From JAMXLO01 sp963776505 (GTDB taxonomy: Bacteria; Pseudomonadota; Alphaproteobacteria; Acetobacterales; Acetobacteraceae): a DNA stretch of 64,000 nucleotides. The position numbers and the translations under genes are program-made. Below the pieces are notes generated by a model, which did not search any database, had not been told where the DNA came from, and worked only from the letters and a program-made list of their open reading frames with translations. Below are positions 18,780 through 27,221 of this stretch, one piece after another. Positions within the stretch are counted from its first letter, which is position 1, and the number at the start of each line of letters is the position of its first letter. Location of the stretch: NCBI GenBank assembly GCA_963776505.1, contig CAVZNH010000050.1:62001-126000 (forward strand). Direction: 5' to 3'.

Positions 18780-19157
18780 ATGATCGCCCATGTATCCATC
18801 GGTGCACGCGACATCGCCCGTGCCCGCCGCTTCTACGACGCCGCACTCAAGCCTCTCGGCTACAACTGTCTCAGTTCCGGCGAGGGTTCGCTGGGCTATG
18901 GCGCAAAGGCGGCGGAATTCTGGGTGATTGGGACTGAGTACCCGGTGCCGGCCGATGACCGGTCAGGTCTGCACATCTGCTTCGCCGCGCCGGATCGCGC
19001 GTCGGTCGATGCCTTCCACAAGGCGGCCCTGAAGGCTGGCGGGACTGACAATGGCAAGCCAGGTCTGCGTGCGGATTACGGGCCGAACTATTACGCCGCC
19101 TTCGCGGTCGATCCCGACGGCTATCGGATCGAGGCGTGGTGCGGCAAGAAATCCTGA
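18780..19157 (+). CDS. VOC-family protein (glyoxalase-like)
   Basis: The 125-residue protein begins with the standard first strand M-I-A-H-V-S-I-G-A-R-D and a conserved A-R-R-F-Y-D-A-A-L helix, and has G-L-H-I-C-F-A-A in the middle. It ends with D-P-D-G-Y-R-I-E-A, where Glu is the last ligand position. This is the common small VOC subgroup of unknown function. The ATG at 18780 has a strong GGAGGAGG 6 bases upstream, part of an inverted repeat. Being divergent from the CGNR regulator, it is a likely target of that regulator. Confidence 0.84.
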   Translation: MIAHVSIGARDIARARRFYDAALKPLGYNCLSSGEGSLGYGAKAAEFWVIGTEYPVPADDRSGLHICFAAPDRASVDAFHKAALKAGGTDNGKPGLRADYGPNYYAAFAVDPDGYRIEAWCGKKS

Positions 19158-19226
19158 GCCGCGCGCTTTCGGTTCCTCCCTGTGGTGTTAGGATCATGCA
19201 ATTCAAACACAGACAGGGAGGAACCG

Positions 19227-19949
19227 ATGGCACGGGTCGCATTGGTGACAGGCGGAACACGAGGCATAGGTGCCGCCATCAGCACCGCTCTGAAGGACCA
19301 GGGCCGCATCGTGATCGCCAATTATGCCGGCAACGAGACGGCAGCTGCCGCATTTCATGAACAACACGGCATCCGCGTGGCCCGCTTCGATGTCGGCAAC
19401 TTCGAGGCATGCCAGCAGGCGATCGCGCAGATCACGACCGAGGTGGGGCCGATCGAGGTTCTGGTGAACAATGCCGGCATCACCCGTGATGCCACGCTGC
19501 AGCGCATGTCGCGTGACATGTGGGAAGCGGTGATCGACACCAACCTCGGTGCCTGCTTCAATCTCTGCAAGCTGACGTTTCCCGGCATGCGGGAGCGTGG
19601 GTTTGGCCGCATCGTCAATGTGGGCAGCATCAATGGTCAGGCCGGACAGTACGGCCAGGTGAACTATGCGGCGGCGAAGTCGGGCATCCATGGGTTCACC
19701 AAGGCTTTGGCGCAGGAAGGCGCGCGCTTCGGCATCACGGTGAACGCGATCGCGCCCGGCTACGTGGACACAGACATGGTTCGCGCCGTGCCGCACGACG
19801 TGCTGGAAAAGATCGTCGCCCGAATTCCGGTGGGGCGGCTGGGCCATGCGGTGGATATTGCCCGCGGGGTGGCCTTCCTGACCGCGGACGAGGCTGAGTT
19901 CATCACGGGTTCGACGCTGTCGATCAACGGCGGGCAGCACATGTACTGA
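19227..19949 (+). CDS. phaB: Acetoacetyl-CoA reductase-like SDR (PhaB type)
   Basis: The 240-residue SDR has TGGTRGIG at 8-15, N-N-A-G-I-T-R-D near 85, catalytic Tyr/Lys in N-Y-A-A-A-K-S-G, and the C-terminal G-S-T-L-S-I-N-G-G-Q-H-M. That Q-H-M ending is the mark of PhaB/PhbB reductases, which make (R)-3-hydroxybutyryl-CoA with NADPH; ordinary FabG usually ends otherwise. GGGAGG lies 6 bases before the ATG. A PHB synthase gene is absent from the window, so the assignment rests on sequence and on the PhaA-like thiolase 2.5 kb upstream. Confidence 0.85.
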   Translation: MARVALVTGGTRGIGAAISTALKDQGRIVIANYAGNETAAAAFHEQHGIRVARFDVGNFEACQQAIAQITTEVGPIEVLVNNAGITRDATLQRMSRDMWEAVIDTNLGACFNLCKLTFPGMRERGFGRIVNVGSINGQAGQYGQVNYAAAKSGIHGFTKALAQEGARFGITVNAIAPGYVDTDMVRAVPHDVLEKIVARIPVGRLGHAVDIARGVAFLTADEAEFITGSTLSINGGQHMY

Positions 19950-19958
19950 GGCGTCGCC

Positions 19959-20477
19959 TTGATCGCCACTGCGCGCCTGATCCTGCGACCCTGGCGCGAC
20001 AGCGATCTGTTGCCGTTCGCCGAGCAGAATGCCGACCCCATCGTGATGCGGTTGTTGGGCGGCGTGCTGAGCCGAGAGGAAAGTGACGCTTATGCGCGCC
20101 GTGCGGAAGCGCATCTCGCCACGCATGGTTTCTGCAAGTGGGCGGTCGAAGCGCCCGGCGTTGCGCCGTTCGTCGGCGCGGTTGGCCTTTCCTATGTCAG
20201 GTTCCTGGCTTCATTCACGCCGGCGGTCGAGGTCGCATGGCGCCTCCGCCGCACTTATTGGGGACGTGGCTACGCGACTGAAGCGGCGCGCGCAGCGATT
20301 GACGACGGGTTCAGGCGGGTCGGGCTGACGGCGATCGTCGCGATGACAGTGCCGGACAACCGCGCCTCGTCACGGGTCATGGAGCGGCTCGGCATGACTC
20401 GGTCCATCGAGTTCGATCACCCGAACTACGATCCGGGCCATCCGCTGTGCCGACACGTGTTGTATCGGCTGCCGTGA
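19959..20477 (+). CDS. GNAT-family N-acetyltransferase (RimJ/RimL type)
   Basis: The 172-residue protein has the opening T-A-R-L-I-L-R-P-W-R-D-S-D of the Acetyltransf_3 group. It also has the acetyl-CoA loop R-R-T-Y-W-G-R-G-Y-A-T-E-A near 105 and N-x-A-S-x-R-V-M-E-R-L-G-M near 140. Members acetylate ribosomal protein N-termini or small amines. The start is TTG, 9 bases after the reductase stop. The next small frame overlaps its stop in a TGATG. Confidence 0.8.
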   Translation: MIATARLILRPWRDSDLLPFAEQNADPIVMRLLGGVLSREESDAYARRAEAHLATHGFCKWAVEAPGVAPFVGAVGLSYVRFLASFTPAVEVAWRLRRTYWGRGYATEAARAAIDDGFRRVGLTAIVAMTVPDNRASSRVMERLGMTRSIEFDHPNYDPGHPLCRHVLYRLP

Positions 20478-20737
20478 TGCCTCGTCTCACGCAACGACAG
20501 GTAGACGCGGAAGATCAGGAGATGCTGGCGCGCCAGGCATGGTTTCGTGCGGCTGCCGACCTGATGACCGACGCACTTGCGCGCTTTGCGGAAGTCGAGG
20601 CGGTTGCATTGATCGGCTCCGTCGCCCGCCTTGTTGTGGAAGGAATGAAGATGTCCAATTCGTGGTTCGCCACGCCGACCCCCCCAGCATTCAGCGTGCG
20701 GCCGACATCCCCAGCACGGGCTCGTAAGCCGGATTGA
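20477..20737 (+). pseudogene. Remnant of a small nucleotidyltransferase-like gene
   Basis: The start overlaps the acetyltransferase stop (TGATG). The first 50 residues look genuine, with R-Q-V-D-A-E-D-Q-E-M-L-A-R-Q-A-W-F and then V-A-L-I-G-S-V-A-R. The last is the G-S-x-A-R type strand of minimal nucleotidyltransferases. Straight after it the frame degrades; a neighbouring frame briefly reads L-L-W-K-E, which resembles the continuation of that family, but then stops. So the gene is broken or frameshifted at about 20630 and its 3' part is not recognisable. Confidence 0.4.
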
Positions 20738-20813
20738 TCCTGGGCTTGATCCGCTTGGCCCTTCACCCGCGTCGGCTTCCGGTGCATCATTTCGGCAAAG
20801 GAGGCCCTTGCCC

Positions 20814-21689
20814 ATGAATGCTCCGCGCAACTCGCAGTATCGCTACCTTGGGACCCAACGGATCGCCGGCTCGTGCGGTGCCGAGGTGTCGGGGGTCGAT
20901 CTGTCCGAGGACCTGCCGGACGATGTGCTGGCCGAGATCCGCGCGGCGCTGCTCGACAACTGCGTGATCTTCTTCCGCGACCAGAAGCTGACGCCCGAGC
21001 AACAGCTTCGCTTTGCCCGTCGCTGGGGCGAAATCCATCTGCATCCGTTCATGCAGGGGATGGCCGACTATCCCGAGATTCTCGAGATCATCAAAACGCC
21101 CGAGGACAAGAAGAATTTTGGAGGTTCCTGGCACACCGATCAGATGTTCTCACCTCAGCCGGCGATGGGCACGATCCTGTATGCACTGGAGGTGCCGTCT
21201 GCCGGCGGTGACACGATGTTCACCAACCAGTACCTCGCCTACGAGAGCCTGTCCGACGGCATGAAGGCGCTGGTCGGCCAGTTACAGACCGTCTGCGTCG
21301 GCGACAATTTCAAGCAGCACGGCGGTCAGTCGCGTGCGCAGCGCTACGACCGGGCGATGTCGCACATGAAGGTGAAGGACCCGGGCAATGTTCAGACGAC
21401 CTCGGTGCATCCGCTGGTCCGCACCCATCCCGAGACCGGGCGTAAGGTCCTGTATATCGGCGGTCATGTGCAGCATTTTGACGGCATGACCGACGAAGAG
21501 AGCGAGCCGCTGATTGACTTCCTGAAGAAGCACTCGACGCGGCCGGAGTTCACCTGCCGGTTTCGCTGGGAGAGCGGGTCGGTGGCGTTCTGGGACAACC
21601 GCTGCACACAGCACTTCGCGATCAACGACTATCCGGCCGAGACGCGCATCATGCGACGGATCACTGTGTGCGGCGATACGCCGTTTTAG
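20814..21689 (+). CDS. TauD/TfdA-family Fe(II)/2-oxoglutarate dioxygenase
   Basis: The 291-residue protein has the iron facial triad in W-H-T-D-Q-M-F (His and Asp near 103-105) and R-C-T-Q-H-F-A (distal His near 262), and the 2-oxoglutarate Arg in R-I-M-R-R near 277. The N-terminal G-A-E-V-S-G-V-D-L is typical of the family. Substrates include taurine, 2,4-D and other sulfonates or ethers; this one is not assigned. AAAGGAGG lies 9 bases before the ATG at 20814; a TTG six bases upstream would be too close to it. Confidence 0.87.
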   Translation: MNAPRNSQYRYLGTQRIAGSCGAEVSGVDLSEDLPDDVLAEIRAALLDNCVIFFRDQKLTPEQQLRFARRWGEIHLHPFMQGMADYPEILEIIKTPEDKKNFGGSWHTDQMFSPQPAMGTILYALEVPSAGGDTMFTNQYLAYESLSDGMKALVGQLQTVCVGDNFKQHGGQSRAQRYDRAMSHMKVKDPGNVQTTSVHPLVRTHPETGRKVLYIGGHVQHFDGMTDEESEPLIDFLKKHSTRPEFTCRFRWESGSVAFWDNRCTQHFAINDYPAETRIMRRITVCGDTPF

Positions 21690-21709
21690 CCGGCGTCGCT
21701 GAAGCGCAC

Positions 21710-22292
21710 TCACGAACGGGATTGCCGCGTCGCTTCGCTCCTCGCAATGACACGGTGGGCCTGGGCCAGCGCGACCTCCGCCGTATAGACTGGCTGGTCC
21801 TTGCCGAGCAGCGAGCTGAACAGCGTGAAATGTTCCATCGGCACGGGATCGGCGCGGAACAGGTTGTGTGCCTGCACAAAGGCCGCGACCTTCGCCTCGG
21901 CACCATTGTCCAGCCGCGCCAGCGTCACGTGTGGCTGAAATCGCCGGCGCTCCGGCTCCAGTCCGCAGCGCTGCAGCGCGGTTTCGATCTTTGGCCCGCA
22001 GACGATCGAGCGGTTCGCTGCGCTCCACGCCGAGCCATAGCGTCTGGCTGCGGCCACCCTTGGCGAATGTGCCGATGCCGGCCAACGTCAGAGGGAATGC
22101 CGGCGCCCTCAACGCTGCCAGCGCGTGGTCGATCTCTTCGGCCAGATAGCGCGGCGCCTCGCCGATGAAGCGCAGTGTTATGTGGTAGTTCTCCGGCGGC
22201 ACCCACCGCGCACCAGGGATGCCGGCGCCCGCCAGCATCGCCACCCGTTGGCGCAGCTCCCAGGGCAGCTCGAGACCGACGAACAGTCTCAT
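21710..22292 (-). pseudogene. thpR: RNA 2',3'-cyclic phosphodiesterase (2'-5' RNA ligase family), one frameshift
   Basis: The N-terminal half has the opening M-R-L-F-V-G-L-E-L-P and the first catalytic motif H-I-T-L-R-F. The second motif, H-V-T-L-A-R-L, is in another frame. An extra base in a short A run (T run on the + strand, about 21990) explains the split; removing it gives R-L-R-A-K-I-E-T-A-L-Q-R-C-G as expected and a product of about 193 residues. The enzyme hydrolyses 2',3'-cyclic phosphates of RNA. Its start overlaps the arylesterase stop (ATGA), so it is the second gene of an operon. Its C-terminus is encoded by a dispersed repeat. Confidence 0.8.
21717..21752. repeat. Dispersed intergenic repeat, copy 3
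   Basis: The sequence GGATTGCCGCGTCGC followed by TTCGCTCCTCGCAATGACA matches copies at 13712 and 17272. Here it forms the 3' end of the ThpR gene on the other strand, supplying its last dozen codons. Confidence 0.6.
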
Positions 22293-22936
22293 GCCGGCGG
22301 CACCTCCGCGAGCAGCTTCTCGACCAGCGGCAGCAACCGGTCGACGATGTGCCTCACGCCCTCAGCGTTGGGATGCAGGCCGTCGGGCTGGTTGAGCGAC
22401 GGCACGGTCGCCACGTCCGTCAGGAAGAACGGATCGTACAACACGCCGGGCCGGGTCCCCAGCCGGTCGAACACCGCGCGGAATTCTGGCGCGTAGTCCT
22501 GGCCGAGATTGGGCATCGCATACATGCCGGTCAGCAGCACCGGGATGTGGCGCGCCGCCAGCTTGTCGAGGATCGCGCGCAGGTTCTTCTCGGTATCTGC
22601 CGGGTCGACGCCGCGTAGTCCGTCGTTCGCGCCAAGCTCGACGATGGCCGCGTCGGCGCCGTCGCCCAGTGCCCAGTCGAGCCGTGCCAGGCCGCCTGCC
22701 GACGTGTCGCCGGACACCGCGCCGTCGACGATCGCCACATCGCGGCCGTGGGCCCGCAAGGCCGCACCGAGCTGCGCCTCAAACCCGTCGGCCTGCGCGA
22801 GGCCATAGCCGGCAGAGAGCGAATCGCCGAGTACCAGCAGCCGGAGGGGAGCCGCGTTGGCGGCGACGGGCAGCAGCAGGGCCAGTGCGATGACGGCTTT
22901 CCGCCACCGGGTGCGGACGCCATATGGTGCCGCCAT
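22289..22936 (-). CDS. Arylesterase / lysophospholipase L1-like SGNH hydrolase (TesA type)
   Basis: The protein has 215 residues with a signal peptide ending A-N-A-A. Block I is G-D-S-L-S-A-G-Y-G with the nucleophilic Ser, block II Gly lies in V-S-G-D-T-S-A-G, block III is G-A-N-D-G-L-R-G, and block V D-x-x-H is in Q-P-D-G-L-H-P-N. This is the TesA/ArE group, which acts on thioesters and aryl esters in the periplasm. It faces an ABC transporter operon, the classic tesA-ybbA-ybbP layout. Its ATG and the ATG of the divergent ABC gene share the palindrome CATG, so the two coding regions touch at their starts; a GTG six codons further in is an alternative start. Confidence 0.86.
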   Translation of the reverse strand: MAAPYGVRTRWRKAVIALALLLPVAANAAPLRLLVLGDSLSAGYGLAQADGFEAQLGAALRAHGRDVAIVDGAVSGDTSAGGLARLDWALGDGADAAIVELGANDGLRGVDPADTEKNLRAILDKLAARHIPVLLTGMYAMPNLGQDYAPEFRAVFDRLGTRPGVLYDPFFLTDVATVPSLNQPDGLHPNAEGVRHIVDRLLPLVEKLLAEVPPA

Positions 22937-23660
22937 GGATGCCACTCCGCCGTCGTCGATTCCCCTGGTGCAAGTCAGGAACCTGCACCTGACCCTGCCT
23001 TCCGCCGCCGGACCGGTCAACATCCTGCGCGGCATCGACCTCGACATTGCGGCCGGCGAGGCGGTGGGCATCGTCGGTCCGTCCGGCTCCGGCAAGACCA
23101 GCCTGCTGATGGTGCTCGCCGGGCTGGAGCGCGCCAGTTCCGGGAGAATCGTGCTGGCTGGGCGCACCGTTACGGCGATGGATGAGGATGCGCTGGCCCA
23201 TATGCGTCGCGAGGCGGTCGGTATCGTGTTCCAGGCGTTCCACTTGATTTCGACCATGACCGCGCTGGAGAACGTCGCCGTGCCGCTGGAGCTGGCCGGA
23301 GCGCGGGACGCCCTGACCCGGGCTCGTGCGGCGCTCGGTGCGGTCGGGTTGGGGCATCGGTTGACCCATCTGCCGGGCCAGCTGTCCGGCGGCGAGCAGC
23401 AGCGGGTAGCGCTGGCCCGCGCCTTCGCTCCGCGGCCTCGGCTGCTTCTGGCCGATGAGCCGACCGGCAACCTGGATCAGGCGACGGGAGATGCGGTGAT
23501 GGACCTGCTGTTCCGCCTGCGCGCCGAGAACGGCACCACGCTGATGCTGATCACCCACGATGCCCACCTCGCCGCCCGTTGCTCGCGGAGGGTCCATCTG
23601 GCGGACGGGCGGGTGGTGGAAGTCGATCTCTCTCCGGTCCACGCCGAACCGGTCATCTGA
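22935..23660 (+). CDS. ybbA: ABC transporter ATP-binding protein (YbbA/LolD-like)
   Basis: The 241-residue ATPase has Walker A G-P-S-G-S-G-K-T-S near 49-57, Q-loop F-Q-A-F near 98, signature L-S-G-G-E-Q-Q-R near 150 and Walker B L-L-L-A-D-E-P-T-G-N-L-D near 170. These match the LolD/MacB/YbbA subgroup. It is divergent from the esterase gene and overlaps the permease start (TGATG), which indicates a two-gene ABC system whose substrate is unproven; YbbA-YbbP homologues are linked to lipid or ester export. Confidence 0.87.
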   Translation: MDATPPSSIPLVQVRNLHLTLPSAAGPVNILRGIDLDIAAGEAVGIVGPSGSGKTSLLMVLAGLERASSGRIVLAGRTVTAMDEDALAHMRREAVGIVFQAFHLISTMTALENVAVPLELAGARDALTRARAALGAVGLGHRLTHLPGQLSGGEQQRVALARAFAPRPRLLLADEPTGNLDQATGDAVMDLLFRLRAENGTTLMLITHDAHLAARCSRRVHLADGRVVEVDLSPVHAEPVI

Positions 23661-26258
23661 TGCTGGCCTTGCGTCTCGCCTGTCGGGAGCTGCGCAGCGG
23701 TGTGCGTGGCCTGTGGGTCGTACTGCTGTGCCTTGCGCTGGGAGTCGCCGTTATTGCCGCAGTCGGTTCGCTGCGTGCGGCGACGGATCGCGGACTGGCG
23801 GAGGACGGGAGGCGCATCCTGGGCGGCGATCTGGAGGTCGAGAGCGGTTCACAGCCTTTGCCGGACGCCTTGCGCGATTGGCTGCGCGCGCGGGGGACGA
23901 CGCTGTCGGACGTTGTGCAGATGCGGTCCATGCTGGTCGCGCCGTCCGGTGAGCGGCAGTTGGTGGAGCTGAAGGTTGTCGATGCGGCCTGGCCGCTGGT
24001 GGGCGAGGCCGCGGTTGCAGTTGCGCCCCCTCCCCCCAACCCCCTCCCGCGAGGGGAGGGGGAGTAACGCGCCAGAGCCACCCCCTCCCCTTGCGGGAGG
24101 GGGTGGGGGGGAGGGGGGCGGGCCAGGCAGGATCGCCGTCGCGCTGTCCAGCCACGGCCTGCTTGCCGAACAGGTCGTTCTCGATCGGCTGAACATTCGG
24201 GTGGGCGACACCGTCCGCCTTGGCAACGCCAGCTTCACTGTCCGCGGCGCCCTGGTCTCCGAGCCCGACCGCGTGGCCGCACCGCTTATCCTCGGCCCTC
24301 GTGTGCTGATCGCCGCCGATGCTTTGCCGTCGACCGGCCTGATCGCGCCAGGTTCGATGGTGCAGTATGCCGTCCGAGCCACCATCCCTGATCCCGCCAC
24401 CGCGCCCGCTCTGCTTGCCGCCCTGCGCGAGGCGTTTCCCAACCAGGGCTGGCGCATTCGCGATCCGCACGACGCCGCGCCTGGCGTCACCCGCTTCATC
24501 GACCAGACCAGCCTGTTCATGACACTTGTTGGCCTTACTTCCCTGCTGGTCGGTGGGATCGGTGTCGCCAACGGCGTGCATGCATGGCTCGATGCCCGTG
24601 CCCGTACCATCGCGACGCTGCGCTGTCTCGGAGCCTCGTCTGCCCTCGTGTTTGCGCTTTGCCTGATCCAGGTCCTGGCGTTGGCGCTGTCCGGCATCGT
24701 CATCGGGCTTGTGGCCGGGTCACTGGCGCCAATTGCGCTTGCTGCCGTGCTCAAGGACGTGCTGCCGGTGCCTCCGGTCCTGGGCCTTTACCCCGCTCCA
24801 CTCGCCCTTGCTGCGTGCTACGGGCTCCTCACCGCGCTGGCTTTTTCGCTTTGGCCGCTTGGCCGGGCGGCGCGCATCCCCGGTGGCGCACTGTTCCGCG
24901 ACGCGCTGGTGCCGGAACGAACCCGGCCGTCGCGCACGTTGCTGGCTGCCAATGTTGCCGTGGCAGCGAGCCTGATCGCGTTGACCATCGCCACCGCCGC
25001 AGACCGCCGATTCGCGTTGTGGTTCTGCGCCGCCGCTCTTGGCACGCTGATCGTATTCCGTCTCAGCGGCAGCGCTGTGATGCTGGCGGCACGCGCGGGC
25101 CGCCTGGTGCGAAGTCCCGCCGGTCGGCTCGGTCTTGCCAACCTGCATCGGCCAGGTGCGGCGACGCCGCTCATGCTGGTATCCGTCGGCCTCGGGCTTT
25201 CGACGCTTGCCGCGGTGGCGCTGATCGAAGCCAATGTGCAGCGTGAAATCACCGAACAGCTTCCCGCCGATGCCCCCAGCTTCTTCTTCGTCGACATCCA
25301 GGACAGCCAGTTGCCGCAGTTCGAATCGCTGGTAAAGGCGCAACCGGGCGTCGCGGAAATGCAGCAGGTGCCCAGTCTGCGCGCCCGCATCGTGTCGGTG
25401 AACGGCGTACCTGCTGACAAGGTGCGCGCTACCCCCGAGACAAGTTGGGCACTCCGCGGCGACCGCGGTCTCACCTACGCCGCGGCGCAGCCGCGTGACA
25501 CCCGCATCGTCGACGGCCATTGGTGGCCGGCCGATTACAATGGTCCGCCGCTGGTCTCGTTCGACGCCGAGCTGGCCCGCGGTTGGGGTGTCGGCATCGG
25601 CGACACCATCCGGGTGAACGTCCTGGGCCGCGATATCGACCTGCGAGTCGCCAGCCTGCGCGATATCGCCTGGCAGAACCTGTCGCTGAACTTCACCATG
25701 GTGGCGAGCCCCGGCCTGCTGCAGCACGCGCCTCACACACACATCGCCACTGTCCGCGTCGCCGATGCCGACCAGGGCCACCTGCTGCGCGCGGTGACCG
25801 ACGCATTGCCCAATGTCACCGGCATCCGCGTGGCGGATGTGCTTGCGGCGGTTGCGGGGCTGCTGGATCAGGTGGCCGCCGCGCTCGCCGCGACAGGCTC
25901 GCTCACGCTGGTCGCCGGCGCCCTCGTGCTGGTCAGCGCGGTCGCCGCCGGCCAGCGCCGCCGTACCCAGGAGGCGATCATCCTGAAGGCACTCGGCGCC
26001 ACGCGCCGGCAGATCCGTGCCGCCTGGATCGTGGAGTTTGGCGTATTGGGCCTCGCCGCCGGTCTGATCGCGGCCCTGGTGGGCACATTCGCCAGTTTCG
26101 GCGTCGTCCGCTACATCATGCACATCGGCTGGGCGTTCCTGCCCGGCACCCTCGCGGGGACCCTGATTGCGTCCCTCGCCATGATGCTCACATTCGGCTA
26201 TGTTGGCACCGCGACCGCGCTGCGGGCCAAGGCGGCACCAATGCTGCGGAACGAGTGA
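23660..26258 (+). pseudogene. ybbP: FtsX-like ABC permease (YbbP type) interrupted by a palindromic element
   Basis: The N-terminal 120 residues (R-L-A-C-R-E-L-R-S-G-V-R-G then a hydrophobic helix, L-G-G-D-L-E-V-E) are in one frame and end at a TAA inside a GC-rich double hairpin. The remaining 700 residues, from about 24123, are in another frame and intact: FtsX transmembrane blocks near the middle (F-M-T-L-V-G-L-T-S-L-L-V-G-G-I-G-V-A-N-G) and the C-terminus (Q-E-A-I-I-L-K-A-L-G-A-T-R). The insert is thus the only lesion. If real, the gene is split; initiation at a Met after the insert could still give a truncated permease. It overlaps the ATPase gene. Confidence 0.82.
24024..24122. repeat. 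GC-rich double-hairpin palindromic element, copy A (inside ybbP-like gene)
   Basis: There are two adjacent hairpins, CCCCCTCCC-gcga-GGGGAGGGGG and CCCCCTCCCC-ttgc-GGGAGGGGG, separated by about 17 bases. The whole is also an imperfect palindrome with arms of about 25 bp. It carries a TAA in the permease frame and shifts the frame by one. A second copy with the same loops lies at 60309. Confidence 0.8.
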
Positions 26259-26379
26259 AGGCCGGGGACACGGAACGGGGTTACCGAGCTTTCATTACCA
26301 CTTTGGCTTGAACCGCCGCGGCCGCTCGCCAAATTGAGAGGCCTCGGACAACCTGCCTCAAACGGCAAAGAGGACAACC

Positions 26380-27150
26380 ATGGCCTTCAGTCCCGACTAC
26401 CGGACCTACCCAAGAGCATCGGCCGCCACGACCGCTGCGGTCCTGGATGCCGGGCTCCGCGCTTATATGCTGCGGGTCTATAACTGGATGAGCTCCGGTC
26501 TGCTGCTGACCGGCATCATCGCCTATACGATCGCCAACACCGATCTGATCAACGCGTTCTATCCCGTGGTCATGACCCCGATGGGGCCGCGGCACACGGC
26601 ATCGGCGCTGGCGATGATCTCGATCTTCGCACCGCTCGCATTCGTGCTGGTGCTGAGCATGGGGGTGAACCGGCTATCGCGCACCACCGCACAGACGCTG
26701 TACTGGCTGTTCTGCGCCGCGATGGGCGCCAGCTTGACCAACATCTTCCTGATCTACACGAGCGAATCCATCGTCAGGGTGTTCTTCATCACGGCTGCGA
26801 CGTTCGCTGCGATGAGCATCTATGGCTACACGACGAAGGCGGACCTCAGTCGCTTCGGCAGCTTCCTGATGATGGGACTGTTCGGCATCATCATCGCAAG
26901 CCTGGTGAATATCTTCCTTGTCAGTTCGGCGTTGCAGTTTGCCATCAGCATCATCGGCGTGGTCGTGTTCACCGGCCTGACGGCGTACGACACGCAGCGC
27001 ATCAAGGCGACCTACGTGCAGTATGCCTACGCCGAGGGACCGGATGCGGCGGCGAAGCGCAGCGTGTATGACGCGCTGAGCCTCTACCTGAACTTCATCA
27101 ACCTGTTCATGTTGCTGCTGCAGTTGCTGGGCAACCGGAACAGCAACTAG
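26380..27150 (+). CDS. Bax inhibitor-1 / YccA-family membrane protein
   Basis: The 256-residue protein has seven hydrophobic segments. BI-1 signatures include Y-N-W-M-S-S-G-L at the first helix, a central F-I-T-A-A-T-F-A-A-M-S-I-Y-G-Y-T-T-K, and the terminal T-A-Y-D-T-Q-R-I-K followed by Y-D-A-L-S-L-Y-L-N-F-I-N-L-F. The paired Asp residues are the pH-sensing gate in characterised family members. Bacterial homologues are calcium-leak channels or modulators of membrane proteases. It is a single-gene unit with AGAGGA 7 bases before the ATG and a terminator after it. Confidence 0.9.
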   Translation: MAFSPDYRTYPRASAATTAAVLDAGLRAYMLRVYNWMSSGLLLTGIIAYTIANTDLINAFYPVVMTPMGPRHTASALAMISIFAPLAFVLVLSMGVNRLSRTTAQTLYWLFCAAMGASLTNIFLIYTSESIVRVFFITAATFAAMSIYGYTTKADLSRFGSFLMMGLFGIIIASLVNIFLVSSALQFAISIIGVVVFTGLTAYDTQRIKATYVQYAYAEGPDAAAKRSVYDALSLYLNFINLFMLLLQLLGNRNSN

Positions 27151-27172
27151 CCAACCACGCGCCCATGCTACG

Positions 27173-27203
27173 AAGGGCCTCGGGGCAACCCGGGGCCCTT
27201 TTT
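27173..27203 (+). terminator. Rho-independent terminator after the BI-1 gene
   Basis: A GC-rich stem (GGGCCTCGGG / CCCGGGGCCC with a short GCAA-type loop) is followed immediately by TTTTT, just downstream of the BI-1 stop codon. Confidence 0.8.
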
Positions 27204-27221
27204 GCATCAGAGGAGAGCACG

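Noticed and set aside
24024..24122. A transcription terminator inside the permease gene
   Set aside because: There is no T-run and the same double hairpin recurs in an unrelated gene; a mobile or repetitive element fits better.
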